64,000 nucleotides of DNA from JAFALK01 sp042701975 (GTDB lineage: Bacteria > Pseudomonadota > Gammaproteobacteria > Burkholderiales > Burkholderiaceae_C), in contig CP170561.1 in the NCBI GenBank assembly GCA_042701975.1, positions 2,046,001-2,110,000 of the forward strand. Direction: 5' to 3'. The position numbers were made by a program, and so were the translations under genes. Below are positions 17,400-25,945 of this stretch, piece after piece. A model generated the notes under the pieces. The model saw only the letters and a program-made list of their open reading frames with translations. It searched no databases and had not been told where the DNA came from. The first letter of the stretch is position 1, and the number at the start of each line of letters is the position of its first letter.

Positions 17400-17421
17400 T
17401 TTCGTAACGCATACTACGAAA
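17400..17421. promoter_or_regulatory. Putative TetR operator
   Basis: TTTCGTA and TACGAAA form a perfect 7-base inverted repeat around an 8-base centre. Its place at the predicted start of the efflux transcript fits repression by the divergent TetR protein. Binding is inferred. Confidence 0.55.
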
Positions 17422-17438
17422 ATATTTGAAGGCCAGCC

Positions 17439-17483
17439 ATGATCAAGCTCCGTCTGCTCCCAGTATCGCCGCGCCGCTGTTGA
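17439..17483 (+). CDS. Putative 14-residue leader peptide of the efflux operon
   Basis: An ATG at 17439 with GAAGG six bases upstream opens a frame MIKLRLLPVSPRRC and stops at 17483, about 37 bases after the predicted transcription start. It precedes a stem-loop with a U-rich run and a second hairpin. Such an arrangement resembles translational or transcriptional attenuation seen upstream of some resistance genes. Coding use is inferred from the ribosome site and position only. Confidence 0.4.
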   Translation: MIKLRLLPVSPRRC

Positions 17484-17493
17484 GGGCGCCGCC

Positions 17494-17582
17494 CGGCTGA
17501 GGCGCTGAAGTTCGCGCCGCCGTCGTTTTCGTTTCTTTTCCTCCTGTTTTTTGCCTGCCGTTTGCGGCCCAGGTCGGGCCGC
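17494..17582 (+). promoter_or_regulatory. Two leader hairpins upstream of the efflux adaptor gene
   Basis: First hairpin: CGGC-TGA-GGCGC pairs with GCGCC-GCCG (17494-17522), followed by TCGTTTTCGTTTCTTTT, terminator-like. Second hairpin: GCGGCCC (17564-17570) pairs with GGGCCGC (17576-17582). Together with the leader peptide they suggest an attenuator. No experimental support exists here. Confidence 0.4.
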
Positions 17583-17626
17583 GGCATTGCCCAACAAGTT
17601 CCTTCCACCTCTTTTCGGAGTCCGTC

Positions 17627-18847
17627 ATGACCCAATCGTCGAACCTGTTCCCGAACTCTGGCCGTCGCCTCTGGGTGGCCGGCACTTCCTTCGCCGCGCT
17701 GAGTGCCGTCGCGGCTGCCAGCTATGTGCTGCTGGCCAGCAGCCCGGCTTCGGCCGAAGCCCCGCCCGCTGCGCCGCCGGCCACGCCTGTCTCGGTGGCC
17801 ATCGTGCAGTCGAGCGAAGTGCAGACCTGGGAAGAGTTCTCCGGCCGCCTCGAAGCCGTCGAACGCGTGGAGCTGCGTCCGCGCGTGCCCGGCACGGTGC
17901 AATCGGTGCACTTCCGTGAAGGCGCGCTGGTCCGCCAGGGCGATCTGCTGCTGAGCATCGACCCCGCGCCCTACCAGGCCGAAGTCGATCGCGCCGAAGC
18001 CCAGGTGGCCGCCGCCAAGGCCCGCGCGCTCTACACGAGCAGCGACGTGGCCCGCGCCCAGCGCCTGTGGGCCGAGCAGGCCATCGCGCAACGTGAGCTG
18101 GATGAGCGCAGCAACGCCCAGCGCGAAGCCGATGCCAACCTGCGTGCCGCCCAAGCCGGCCTGCAAGCCGCCAAGCTGAACCTCTCCTACACGCAGCTGC
18201 GCGCGCCGGTCTCGGGCCGCGTGGGCAAGCTGGAGATCACGGTGGGCAACCAGGTCGCGGCCGGTCCTTCGTCGCCGGTGCTGACCACGCTGGTGTCGGT
18301 GAGCCCGATCTACGCCAGCTTCGACGCTGACGAGCAGACCATCTCCAAGGCCCTGACCGAGCGCAGCAAGCTGGACCATGTGCCGGTGCAGATGGGCACG
18401 ATGGGCCAGGACGGCACGCCGCTGGCCGGCCACCTGCAGTTGATCGACAACCAGGTCAACGCCAAGAGCGGCACCGTGCGCGTGCGCGCCGTCTTCGACA
18501 ACAAGGACGGCTCGCTGATGCCCGGCCAGTTCGCCCGCGTGCGCATGGGCGAGGCCGGCAAGCGCGATGCACTGCTGATCAACGAGCGTGCCGTCGGCAC
18601 TGACCAGAGCAAGCGCTTCGTGATGGTCGTCGCCAAGGACAACCGCGCCGAGTACCGCGAAGTCAAGCTCGGCGCCGCGGTGAATGGCCTGCGCATCGTG
18701 ACCGATGGCCTCAAGGCCTCGGAGCGCATCGTCGTCAACGGCTTGCAGCGCGTGCAGCCGGGCGCCTTGCTGGCCCCAACACAAGTCGCGATGGATGCCA
18801 AGGCTGAGCTTCAAGCCAAGGCCGCAGCAACGCCGGCCAAGAGCTGA
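17627..18847 (+). CDS. RND efflux periplasmic adaptor subunit (MexE/AcrA type)
   Basis: The 406-residue protein has an N-terminal signal or anchor segment (LWVAGTSFAALSAVAAASYVLL) without a lipobox cysteine. Then come the barrel-sandwich half-motif GTVQSVHFREGALVRQGDLL, a helical hairpin (about residues 110-180), LNLSYTQLRAPVSGRVGKLE and the beta-barrel and membrane-proximal domains. It links the inner membrane pump to the outer membrane channel. GGAG lies seven bases before the ATG. It is the first gene of a three-gene operon. Confidence 0.93.
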   Translation: MTQSSNLFPNSGRRLWVAGTSFAALSAVAAASYVLLASSPASAEAPPAAPPATPVSVAIVQSSEVQTWEEFSGRLEAVERVELRPRVPGTVQSVHFREGALVRQGDLLLSIDPAPYQAEVDRAEAQVAAAKARALYTSSDVARAQRLWAEQAIAQRELDERSNAQREADANLRAAQAGLQAAKLNLSYTQLRAPVSGRVGKLEITVGNQVAAGPSSPVLTTLVSVSPIYASFDADEQTISKALTERSKLDHVPVQMGTMGQDGTPLAGHLQLIDNQVNAKSGTVRVRAVFDNKDGSLMPGQFARVRMGEAGKRDALLINERAVGTDQSKRFVMVVAKDNRAEYREVKLGAAVNGLRIVTDGLKASERIVVNGLQRVQPGALLAPTQVAMDAKAELQAKAAATPAKS

Positions 18848-18879
18848 GCCGCCGCTGCTGAAGAAGAAAGAACCCCGCC

Positions 18880-21800
18880 ATGAATCTCTCCAAATTCTTC
18901 ATCGACCGGCCGATCTTCGCCGGCGTGATCTCGGTCCTGATGGTGCTGGCCGGCCTGATCGCCGTGCGCGGCCTGCCCATCTCGGAATACCCCGAGGTCG
19001 TGCCGCCGCAGGTGGTCGTGCGCGCCAACTACCCTGGCGCCAATCCCAAGGTGATCGCTGAAACCGTGGCCACGCCGCTGGAAGAAGCGCTCAACGGCGT
19101 GGAAGGCATGCTCTACATGGGCAGCCAGGCCACGACCGACGGCCTGATGACCTTGACCGTAACCTTCAAGCTGGGCACCGATCCCGACAAGGCCCAGCAG
19201 CTCGTGCAGAACCGCGTCTCGCAAGCCGAGCCGCGCCTGCCCGAAGAGGTGCGCCGACTCGGCATCACCACGGTCAAGAGCTCGCCCGACCTGACGATGG
19301 TCGTGCACTTGCTCTCGCCCAATGGTCGCTACGACATGACCTACCTGCGCAACTACGCGCTGCTCAACGTCAAGGACCGCCTGGCGCGTCTGCAGGGCGT
19401 GGGCGACGTGCAGATCTTCGGCTCGGGCGACTACGCCATGCGCGTGTGGCTTGATCCGCAGAAGGTGGCGCAGCACGGTCTGTCGGCCGACGATGTGGTG
19501 GCTGCCATCCGCAGCAACAACATCCAGGCCGCTGCCGGCGTGGTCGGCGCTTCGCCGGGCCTGCAGGGCGTGGACCTGCAGCTCTCGGTCAATGCGCAAG
19601 GCCGCCTGCAGTCCGAGGAAGAATTCGCCGACATCATCGTGAAGACCGAGGCCAACGGCGCCGTGACGCGCCTGGGCGACCTCGGCCGCATCGAGCTCGG
19701 CGCTTCCGGCTACGCGCTGCGCTCGCTGCTCGACAACAAGGACGCCGTCGCGCTGCCGATCTTTGCCGCGCCTGGCTCCAACGCGATCCAGATCTCCGAC
19801 CAGGTGCGCGCCACCATGAAGGAGGTCAAGCAGTTCATGCCTGAAGGCGTGGACTACGAGATCGTCTACGACCCGACGCAGTTCGTGCGGGCCTCCATCG
19901 AATCCGTGGTGCACACGCTGCTGGAAGCCATCACGCTGGTGGTGATCGTCGTGATCCTGTTCTTGCAGACCTGGCGCGCTTCCATCATCCCGCTGCTGGC
20001 TGTGCCGGTTTCGGTGGTGGGCACGTTCGCGGTGATGCACTTGTTCGGCTTCTCGATCAACGCGCTGTCGCTGTTCGGCCTCGTGCTGGCCATCGGCATC
20101 GTGGTGGACGACGCCATCGTGGTGGTGGAGAACGTCGAGCGCAACATCGAGGCGGGCCTCACGCCGCGTGACGCGACCTACCGCGCGATGCGCGAGGTCT
20201 CGGGTCCGATCATCGCCATCGCGCTGGTGCTCGTCGCCGTGTTCGTGCCGCTGGCCTTCATCACCGGCCTGACGGGGCAGTTCTACCGCCAGTTCGCGCT
20301 GACGATTGCCATCTCGACGGTCATCTCCGCCGTGAATTCGCTGACGCTCTCGCCCGCGCTGGCTGCGATGCTGCTCAAGGGCCACGATGCGCCCAAGGAC
20401 GCGCTGACCCGCGGCATGGACCGTGTCTTCGGCCGCTTCTTCAAGGGCTTCAACCGCGTGTTCAAGCGCGGCTCCGAAGCCTACGGCGGTGGCGTGCAGA
20501 AGGCCATCCAGCGCAAGACGCCGATGCTGGTGCTCTACGCCGGCCTGATCGTGCTGACCTTTGGCCTGTTCAAGATCGTGCCCGGCGGCTTCGTGCCGGC
20601 GCAGGACAAGCAGTACCTGATCGGCTTTGCCCAGCTGCCTGACGGCGCCACGCTCGACCGCACGGAGGACGTGATCCGCCGCATGACCGACATCACCATG
20701 AAGACGCCGGGCGTGGAACATGCCATCGCCTTCCCGGGCCTGTCGATCAACGGCTTCACCAACAGCTCCAACTCGGGCATCGTGTTTGCCTCGCTGAAGG
20801 ACTTCGACCAGCGTTCCGGCAAGGGCCTCTCGGCCGGCGAGATCGCGGGCAAGCTCAACGCGCAGTACGGCCAGATCCAGGACGCCTTCGTCGTGATCTT
20901 CCCGCCGCCTCCGGTGCAGGGCCTGGGCACGACCGGCGGCTTCAAGCTCCAGCTCGAAGACCGCGGCGGCCTCGGCTACGAAGCCCTTGACCAAGCCGTG
21001 AAGGCCTTCATGGCCAAGGCCTACAAGACCCCCGAGCTGGCCGGCATGTTCACGAGCTACCAGGTCAACACGCCGCAGCTCTACGCCGACATCGACCGCA
21101 CCAAGGCGCGCCAGCTCGGCGTGGCCGTGACGGACGTGTTCGACACCATGCAGATCTACCTCGGCAGCCTGTATGTGAACGACTTCAACAAGTTCGGCCG
21201 CACGTATTCCGTGCGCGTCCAGGCCGATGCGCCGTTCCGCGCCCGTGCCGAAGACATCGGCCAGCTGAAGGTGCGTTCGTCGTCGGGCGAGATGGTGCCG
21301 CTGTCCGCGCTGATGAAGGTGCAGAACTCGGTTGGTCCGGAACGCGCCATGCGCTACAACGGCTTCCTCTCCGCCGACATCAACGGCGGCCCGGCCCCGG
21401 GCTTCAGCTCGGGCCAGGCACAAGAAGCCATCAAGCGCATTGCCGCCGAGACGCTGCCCAAAGGCATCAGCTACGAATGGACCGAGCTGACGTACCAGGA
21501 AATCCTGGCCGGCAACTCCGCGATCTGGGTCTTCCCGCTCGCCATCCTGCTGGTCTTCCTGGTGCTGGCTGCCCAGTACGAAAGCCTGACCCTGCCGCTG
21601 GCCATCCTGCTGATCGTGCCCATGGGCCTGATGGCGGCGATGACGGGTGTGTGGCTGACCAAGGGCGACAACAACGTCTTCACGCAGATCGGCCTGATGG
21701 TGCTGGTGGGCTTGAGTGCGAAGAACGCGATCCTGATCGTGGAGTTCGCTCGTGAGCTCGAGTTCGCCGGCCGCAAGCCACTCGAAGCCGCGATCGAGGC

Positions 21801-22131
21801 CGCCCGTCTGCGCCTGCGCCCCATCCTGATGACCTCGATGGCCTTCATCATGGGCGTGATCCCGCTGGTGCTCTCGCACGGCGCTGGTTCGGAGATGCGG
21901 TCCGCCATGGGCGTGGCTGTGTTCGCCGGCATGATCGGCGTGACCGCCTTCGGCCTCTTCCTGACGCCCGTGTTCTACGTGCTGCTGCGTGCGCTGACGG
22001 GCAACCGTCCGCTCAAGCTGCACGGTGATGCCGATGCCCATGTCGAAGCCTTTGCAGGCGCCGATGCGCTGCACGGCTCGGGCGGTGACGCTCGAGCACT
22101 GCCGGCCGCTCCGCGCCATGACCATGAATGA
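18880..22131 (+). CDS. RND multidrug efflux transporter, HAE1 family (MexF/AcrB type)
   Basis: The 1083-residue inner membrane pump exports drugs or solvents in exchange for protons. It starts MNLSKFFIDRPIFAGVISVL. The proton relay is intact: Asp410 and Asp411 in GIVVDDAIVVVENVERN and Lys948 in GLSAKNAILIVEFAREL. Twelve membrane segments and two large periplasmic loops are apparent. The C-terminal 30 residues after TM12 are unusually rich in Ala, His and Gly. It lies 32 bases after the adaptor gene, and the outer membrane factor gene follows. Overall sequence style is closest to the MexEF-OprN group; the substrate is not predictable. Confidence 0.95.
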   Translation: MNLSKFFIDRPIFAGVISVLMVLAGLIAVRGLPISEYPEVVPPQVVVRANYPGANPKVIAETVATPLEEALNGVEGMLYMGSQATTDGLMTLTVTFKLGTDPDKAQQLVQNRVSQAEPRLPEEVRRLGITTVKSSPDLTMVVHLLSPNGRYDMTYLRNYALLNVKDRLARLQGVGDVQIFGSGDYAMRVWLDPQKVAQHGLSADDVVAAIRSNNIQAAAGVVGASPGLQGVDLQLSVNAQGRLQSEEEFADIIVKTEANGAVTRLGDLGRIELGASGYALRSLLDNKDAVALPIFAAPGSNAIQISDQVRATMKEVKQFMPEGVDYEIVYDPTQFVRASIESVVHTLLEAITLVVIVVILFLQTWRASIIPLLAVPVSVVGTFAVMHLFGFSINALSLFGLVLAIGIVVDDAIVVVENVERNIEAGLTPRDATYRAMREVSGPIIAIALVLVAVFVPLAFITGLTGQFYRQFALTIAISTVISAVNSLTLSPALAAMLLKGHDAPKDALTRGMDRVFGRFFKGFNRVFKRGSEAYGGGVQKAIQRKTPMLVLYAGLIVLTFGLFKIVPGGFVPAQDKQYLIGFAQLPDGATLDRTEDVIRRMTDITMKTPGVEHAIAFPGLSINGFTNSSNSGIVFASLKDFDQRSGKGLSAGEIAGKLNAQYGQIQDAFVVIFPPPPVQGLGTTGGFKLQLEDRGGLGYEALDQAVKAFMAKAYKTPELAGMFTSYQVNTPQLYADIDRTKARQLGVAVTDVFDTMQIYLGSLYVNDFNKFGRTYSVRVQADAPFRARAEDIGQLKVRSSSGEMVPLSALMKVQNSVGPERAMRYNGFLSADINGGPAPGFSSGQAQEAIKRIAAETLPKGISYEWTELTYQEILAGNSAIWVFPLAILLVFLVLAAQYESLTLPLAILLIVPMGLMAAMTGVWLTKGDNNVFTQIGLMVLVGLSAKNAILIVEFARELEFAGRKPLEAAIEAARLRLRPILMTSMAFIMGVIPLVLSHGAGSEMRSAMGVAVFAGMIGVTAFGLFLTPVFYVLLRALTGNRPLKLHGDADAHVEAFAGADALHGSGGDARALPAAPRHDHE

Positions 22132-22148
22132 ATGAACGGAGCCACAAA

Positions 22149-23525
22149 ATGAAACTCCATGCTTTGATCCCCCTGGCCGCGGCTCTGGTGCTGGCCGGCT
22201 GCGCCAATCTGGCCACGCCGGACTCGCACCCGATGCCCGACGTGCCCGCCAGCTTCCAGGGCAGCAGCGTGCAAGGCACGGCTGCCGCAGCGACGGCGCA
22301 GTGGTGGAAGTCGTTCGCCGATCCGCAGCTCGACGCGCTGACCGAACAGGCCCTGGTCCACAACACCAGCCTGCAGCTGGCCGCCGCCCGACTGACGCAA
22401 GCGCGCGCGCTGCTGCGCAACGCCGATGCAGCGCGCTGGCCGCAGGTCGGCGTCTCGGCCGGCTCCGGCCGCGCCGGCGGCGACTTCAACCGCGCCCAGG
22501 CCCAGGCGGGCACGCTGCACGAGCTGCGGCTTGACGCCTCCTACGAGGTCGACGTGATCGGCCGCATCGCCAAGGCCAGCAATGCCGCGGCGCTGGACGT
22601 GAAGTCGCGCGAAGCCCTGCTGCAATCGACGCGCCTGCTCGTGCAGTCGCAAGTGGCGCAGACCTACTTCGCTCTGCGTGCGCTCGATGCCGAACGCGCT
22701 CTGATGCGCGAGACGGTGGCGGCGTATCAAGAGACGCTGACGCTGACCGAGCGCCGCCACGCCGCCGGCGACATCGCCGAGCTGGACCTGGCCCGTGTGC
22801 GCACCGAAGTGGCGGCCACCCAGTCGCAGGCGCTGGAGCTCGACCGCAGCCGTGCTGAGCTGGAACATGCGCTGGCCCTGCTCGTCGGCCAGTTGCCCAG
22901 CCAGCTGAGCCTGGCCGAGGCGCGCTGGAGCGAACTGCTGCCGGCCGTGCCCGCCGGCCTGCCCAGCGCCATGCTGGAGCGCCGCCCGGACGTGATCGCC
23001 GCGCAGGCCAGCCTCAAGGCCGCGCAGCTGCGCGTGGGCGTGGCGCAGACCGCCTGGTTCCCCACGCTCTCGCTCACCGCCAACGGCGGCGTAGCCTCGC
23101 CCGAGCTGTCCGATCTGTTCAAGCAGTCGGCCGGCCTGTGGGGCGTGAACGCGCTCTTGAACCTGCCGCTGTTCGACGGCGGCCGTCGCAAGGCCGGCGT
23201 GGAAAGCGCGGCTGCGGAAGCAGATGCCGCCGCTGCCGGCTATCGCGAGCAGGTGCTGGTGGCTTTCAAGGAAGTGGAAGACCAGCTGTCCTCGCTGCGC
23301 CTGCTGTCCGAGCAGGCCGAGGTGCAGCAGCGCGCGGTGGCTTCGGCCGAGCGCGCGCTGACGCTGTCCGACTCGCGCTACCGCAACGGCCTGGTGAGCC
23401 AGCTCGAACTGCTGGACGCGCGCCGCAGCGAACTGACGCTGCGCCGCCAGGCCTTGCAGGTTCGGTCGGCGCAGTTCCAGTCGACGATTGCGCTGATCAA
23501 GGCGCTGGGCGGCGGCTGGGCCTGA
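22149..23525 (+). CDS. RND outer membrane factor lipoprotein (OprN/NodT family)
   Basis: The start at 22149 has GGAG seven bases upstream and gives a clean lipoprotein signal, MKLHALIPLAAALVLAGC, with Cys18 as acylation site. An ATG at 22128 overlapping the pump stop would add seven residues before it and lacks a ribosome site. The 458-residue protein shows the two OEP repeats, with the long helix segments and SLASPELSD-like loop (NGGVASPELSDLF) and LFDGGRRKAGVESA in the second half. It forms the trimeric TolC-like exit duct of this pump. Confidence 0.93.
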   Translation: MKLHALIPLAAALVLAGCANLATPDSHPMPDVPASFQGSSVQGTAAAATAQWWKSFADPQLDALTEQALVHNTSLQLAAARLTQARALLRNADAARWPQVGVSAGSGRAGGDFNRAQAQAGTLHELRLDASYEVDVIGRIAKASNAAALDVKSREALLQSTRLLVQSQVAQTYFALRALDAERALMRETVAAYQETLTLTERRHAAGDIAELDLARVRTEVAATQSQALELDRSRAELEHALALLVGQLPSQLSLAEARWSELLPAVPAGLPSAMLERRPDVIAAQASLKAAQLRVGVAQTAWFPTLSLTANGGVASPELSDLFKQSAGLWGVNALLNLPLFDGGRRKAGVESAAAEADAAAAGYREQVLVAFKEVEDQLSSLRLLSEQAEVQQRAVASAERALTLSDSRYRNGLVSQLELLDARRSELTLRRQALQVRSAQFQSTIALIKALGGGWA

Positions 23526-23620
23526 GGCCTCCCCCTCGTCCTCCTCTTCCTCCGATCTGCTGATGGTGTCTGAGCGCGGTCTTGCTACGCTCCAACGCTT
23601 TGGCGGGTTGGGGGATGGCC

Positions 23621-24874
23621 ATGAACGGGTCAGTCAAAGAATTGCGGTATCCCTTGTCCGCGCTTGGACTGTTGCTGATCGTCGTTGCCTTGGCCATGCT
23701 GCAGCGCAGCCACCTCAAGGCGGCGTTGATCGAGACGGAAAGAATCGTCATCGCCGAGGACGCCATTTCGGCGCAGGTGGGTGCCTGGAGGTTCCTCGGG
23801 CCCAACTTCCCGAAAGGCTTCGTTCCTGATTCTCAGGGTGACCAGATGCTGCCTGCGCTGGTGCAGGCCAACTATGAAAAACGAGTCCAGACCATGGTCG
23901 GCGCCCAACTCGGTTTGATCGGGACCATGGGCTGCGACACCTGGAACTGCCGGTACTCTGCCGGCTTGCTCGGTGGTCGCATCTGGATCGACGTGAGACC
24001 CATCCAAGGGGGCGAGATGGAGCAACTGCTGGCCAAGAACATTGGCAGCGGTGCGAAGGTCGGCGATTGCGGGGCGAAGCCGCGAAAACCTTCTGACGAT
24101 GAAGTCCCATGTCTTGGCGGGAAGGCCGTGCTCTTTTGTGCCGTGGTGATGAATGTGCCCGGCCGTGACGCCGCATTGATCGGAGACGGGCATCGGTTTT
24201 GTGTGACCAACGTCCACCCGGTCGAGGACAAGGTCGATTTCACCGTGGTGAGACCTCAGGTGGTAGGCGCCGCAGTGAGTTGGGAAGGCGAGCCGGAGGC
24301 CATTCAGTTCTATGGCCTGCTCGGCGCAGAGGAGTTGCAGGCGGACGCGACGCGGATCGGCGAGGCGTTTGGCGTCACGGGTGTTAACGCCCTGAACGTC
24401 TATCGCGACCTGAGGATCAAGTACGAGCAGGAGTCCGTAACGCTGCCTGGCGTCAGCCTCGCGGTGCGGGAGTCCGAACTGCTGCCCTTTGCGTTTGCCT
24501 TGTCCATCGGGCTGGGCGCCTGGGCGTCCTTCCTCATGCGAGGAGCCCGGATGAATCTCCCGAAGGACGATGGCGCGCCTTGGGTTCTCGTCGAGCCGTT
24601 TCGCCAATTCCGCAGCGTGGGCTGGGCGGACAAGCCGCTGGCGCTGCTCGAGCTCGTGGCCTTCGGAATCTTCCACATGGCCTGCATCCTGACGCCCTTG
24701 CTCGTTGTCGGCGCGATGCTTCTTGAGCGGACCTTGCCCAGAGGCGGCCTGTATCTGGCCGCTGCCGCTGCGGGCGTGCTGACCGCATCGATGCTGTATT
24801 CGTACCTGTTCATCGTGCGGGCCGCATTTCGCGATTCCATGAAACCCACCTGGCGCAAGGTCAGAGTCAAATGA
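23621..24874 (+). CDS. Membrane protein, function unknown
   Basis: The 417-residue product has one membrane segment near the N-terminus (YPLSALGLLLIVVALAML), a periplasmic domain of about 240 residues with several cysteines (MGCDTWNCRY, VGDCGAKP, VPCLGGKAVLFCAV), and three C-terminal membrane segments (around residues 285-305, 345-368 and 376-398). A run of five G residues precedes the ATG at 23621; TTG 23582 and ATG 23615 are alternatives. Third positions are less G/C-rich than in the adjoining efflux genes, so it may have been acquired. No family was recognised. Confidence 0.7.
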   Translation: MNGSVKELRYPLSALGLLLIVVALAMLQRSHLKAALIETERIVIAEDAISAQVGAWRFLGPNFPKGFVPDSQGDQMLPALVQANYEKRVQTMVGAQLGLIGTMGCDTWNCRYSAGLLGGRIWIDVRPIQGGEMEQLLAKNIGSGAKVGDCGAKPRKPSDDEVPCLGGKAVLFCAVVMNVPGRDAALIGDGHRFCVTNVHPVEDKVDFTVVRPQVVGAAVSWEGEPEAIQFYGLLGAEELQADATRIGEAFGVTGVNALNVYRDLRIKYEQESVTLPGVSLAVRESELLPFAFALSIGLGAWASFLMRGARMNLPKDDGAPWVLVEPFRQFRSVGWADKPLALLELVAFGIFHMACILTPLLVVGAMLLERTLPRGGLYLAAAAAGVLTASMLYSYLFIVRAAFRDSMKPTWRKVRVK

Positions 24875-24883
24875 CGCTCGGGG

Positions 24884-25807
24884 TCAGCGCAGCCATTCGG
24901 CCAGCGGCAGGAAGGCCACCGTACTCGGCTGCGTGGCGGCCAGGTCTTCCGGCTTCCACGCCACGCCGGCAATGCCGGCCAGGCTCAGCAGCAGTGAAGT
25001 GTCCGGGCCGGGCATGCAGGAGCGCAGCCCGTCGCCGAAAGGTACGACGCTGACGCAGCACAGCCCGGTGCCGACGCGCGCTTCGTCGCCCTGAGCCGCA
25101 TCGGTCGCCGTGCGGATCGCCGGCAGCTCGGGCATGCGGCCCTGCAGGCGCCGCAGCAGCGGCACGGTGAACGCCACGAAGCTCGACAGCGCGGCCAGCG
25201 GACAGCTGGGCAGGACCATGCAGGGCCGCCCGAGCACCTCGAAATGCTGGGGCGCGTCCAAACCTTCGAGCGGCGTCTTGACGCGGCTGTCGACGACCAG
25301 AATCAGGTCGCAGGATTTGGACAGGCGCTGCAGCGCCGCCGATTCGGGCAGCGCCGGTTCCGCGATGCGCAGGCCGTGGGTCTGAACGCCCATGCGCTCC
25401 AGCGCGGAGCGGACCATCACGGCGCCGACCGTGGCTTCGCGATTGCCCTCGATCTGCAAGGTGACGACCACCGCGCGCAACGGCGCGCGGACCGCCACGA
25501 CGCCGTGGGAGCTGGCGGCCAGCAGCGGCAACAGATACCACTCCAGCCGCGTGCCGGCCGGCAGCACATGGCTGCCTTCGCGCCCGTCGCATTGCGTGTC
25601 CACCACAGTGTCACGCGCCAGCACCCGGCCGCCGGCGGTGGCCAGCGGCAGCTCCTGGATGGCCGGCGCCGTTCGAGCCATGGCGGCGATGGCCAGCTGC
25701 GTCGCGTGCAACTCGTGCAGGGTGCGAATGCCCGCGCTGCTGCGTGCCGCAGGATCCGTGTGTTCGGCGATCAGCAGGGTGGGGCCTCGAAAGGTCGGGG
25801 TGGTCAT
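24884..25807 (-). CDS. MoeA-like molybdopterin-binding protein, degenerate
   Basis: The 307-residue protein resembles molybdopterin molybdotransferase MoeA but is about 100 residues shorter. Recognisable parts are IQELPLATAGGRVLARDTVV near residue 55 and GRPCMVLPSCPLAALSSFVA near 230. The latter sits where MoeA has the PGNPVSA loop; here it reads PSCPLAA. The SGGxSxGxxD active-site region is reduced to VDSRVKTPLEGLD. It is divergent from a molybdopterin oxidoreductase gene, so a role in inserting or holding its cofactor is likely. Loss of MoeA catalysis is inferred from the motif changes. Confidence 0.65.
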   Translation of the reverse strand: MTTPTFRGPTLLIAEHTDPAARSSAGIRTLHELHATQLAIAAMARTAPAIQELPLATAGGRVLARDTVVDTQCDGREGSHVLPAGTRLEWYLLPLLAASSHGVVAVRAPLRAVVVTLQIEGNREATVGAVMVRSALERMGVQTHGLRIAEPALPESAALQRLSKSCDLILVVDSRVKTPLEGLDAPQHFEVLGRPCMVLPSCPLAALSSFVAFTVPLLRRLQGRMPELPAIRTATDAAQGDEARVGTGLCCVSVVPFGDGLRSCMPGPDTSLLLSLAGIAGVAWKPEDLAATQPSTVAFLPLAEWLR

Positions 25808-25842
25808 GCTTTCGATGATGGGGCGAGGCGGTCGGATCGAAA

Positions 25843-25910
25843 GAGCACAGTCCGGCCCGTACCGCGCACGCACAGAACTGTGCTCCAGGCTCGACGGCCC
25901 AACTGTGTTC
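25843..25910. promoter_or_regulatory. Inverted and direct repeats in the divergent moeA-like/oxidoreductase promoter region
   Basis: GAGCACAGT (25843-25851) is the perfect inverse of ACTGTGCTC (25877-25885), and a third near-copy ACTGTGTTC lies at 25902-25910 in direct repeat with the second. Three half-sites in a 138-base divergent gap suggest a regulator binding site serving both genes. The regulator is not identified. Confidence 0.45.
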
Positions 25911-25945
25911 TTCGGCGCAGTGCCACCGCGAACGAAAATGGCACC

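Noticed and set aside
18811..22125. 1104-codon open frame antisense to the RND pump, and similar long antisense frames elsewhere
   Set aside because: Mirror frames of GC-rich genes; composition is the typical His/Arg/Gly-rich shadow pattern.
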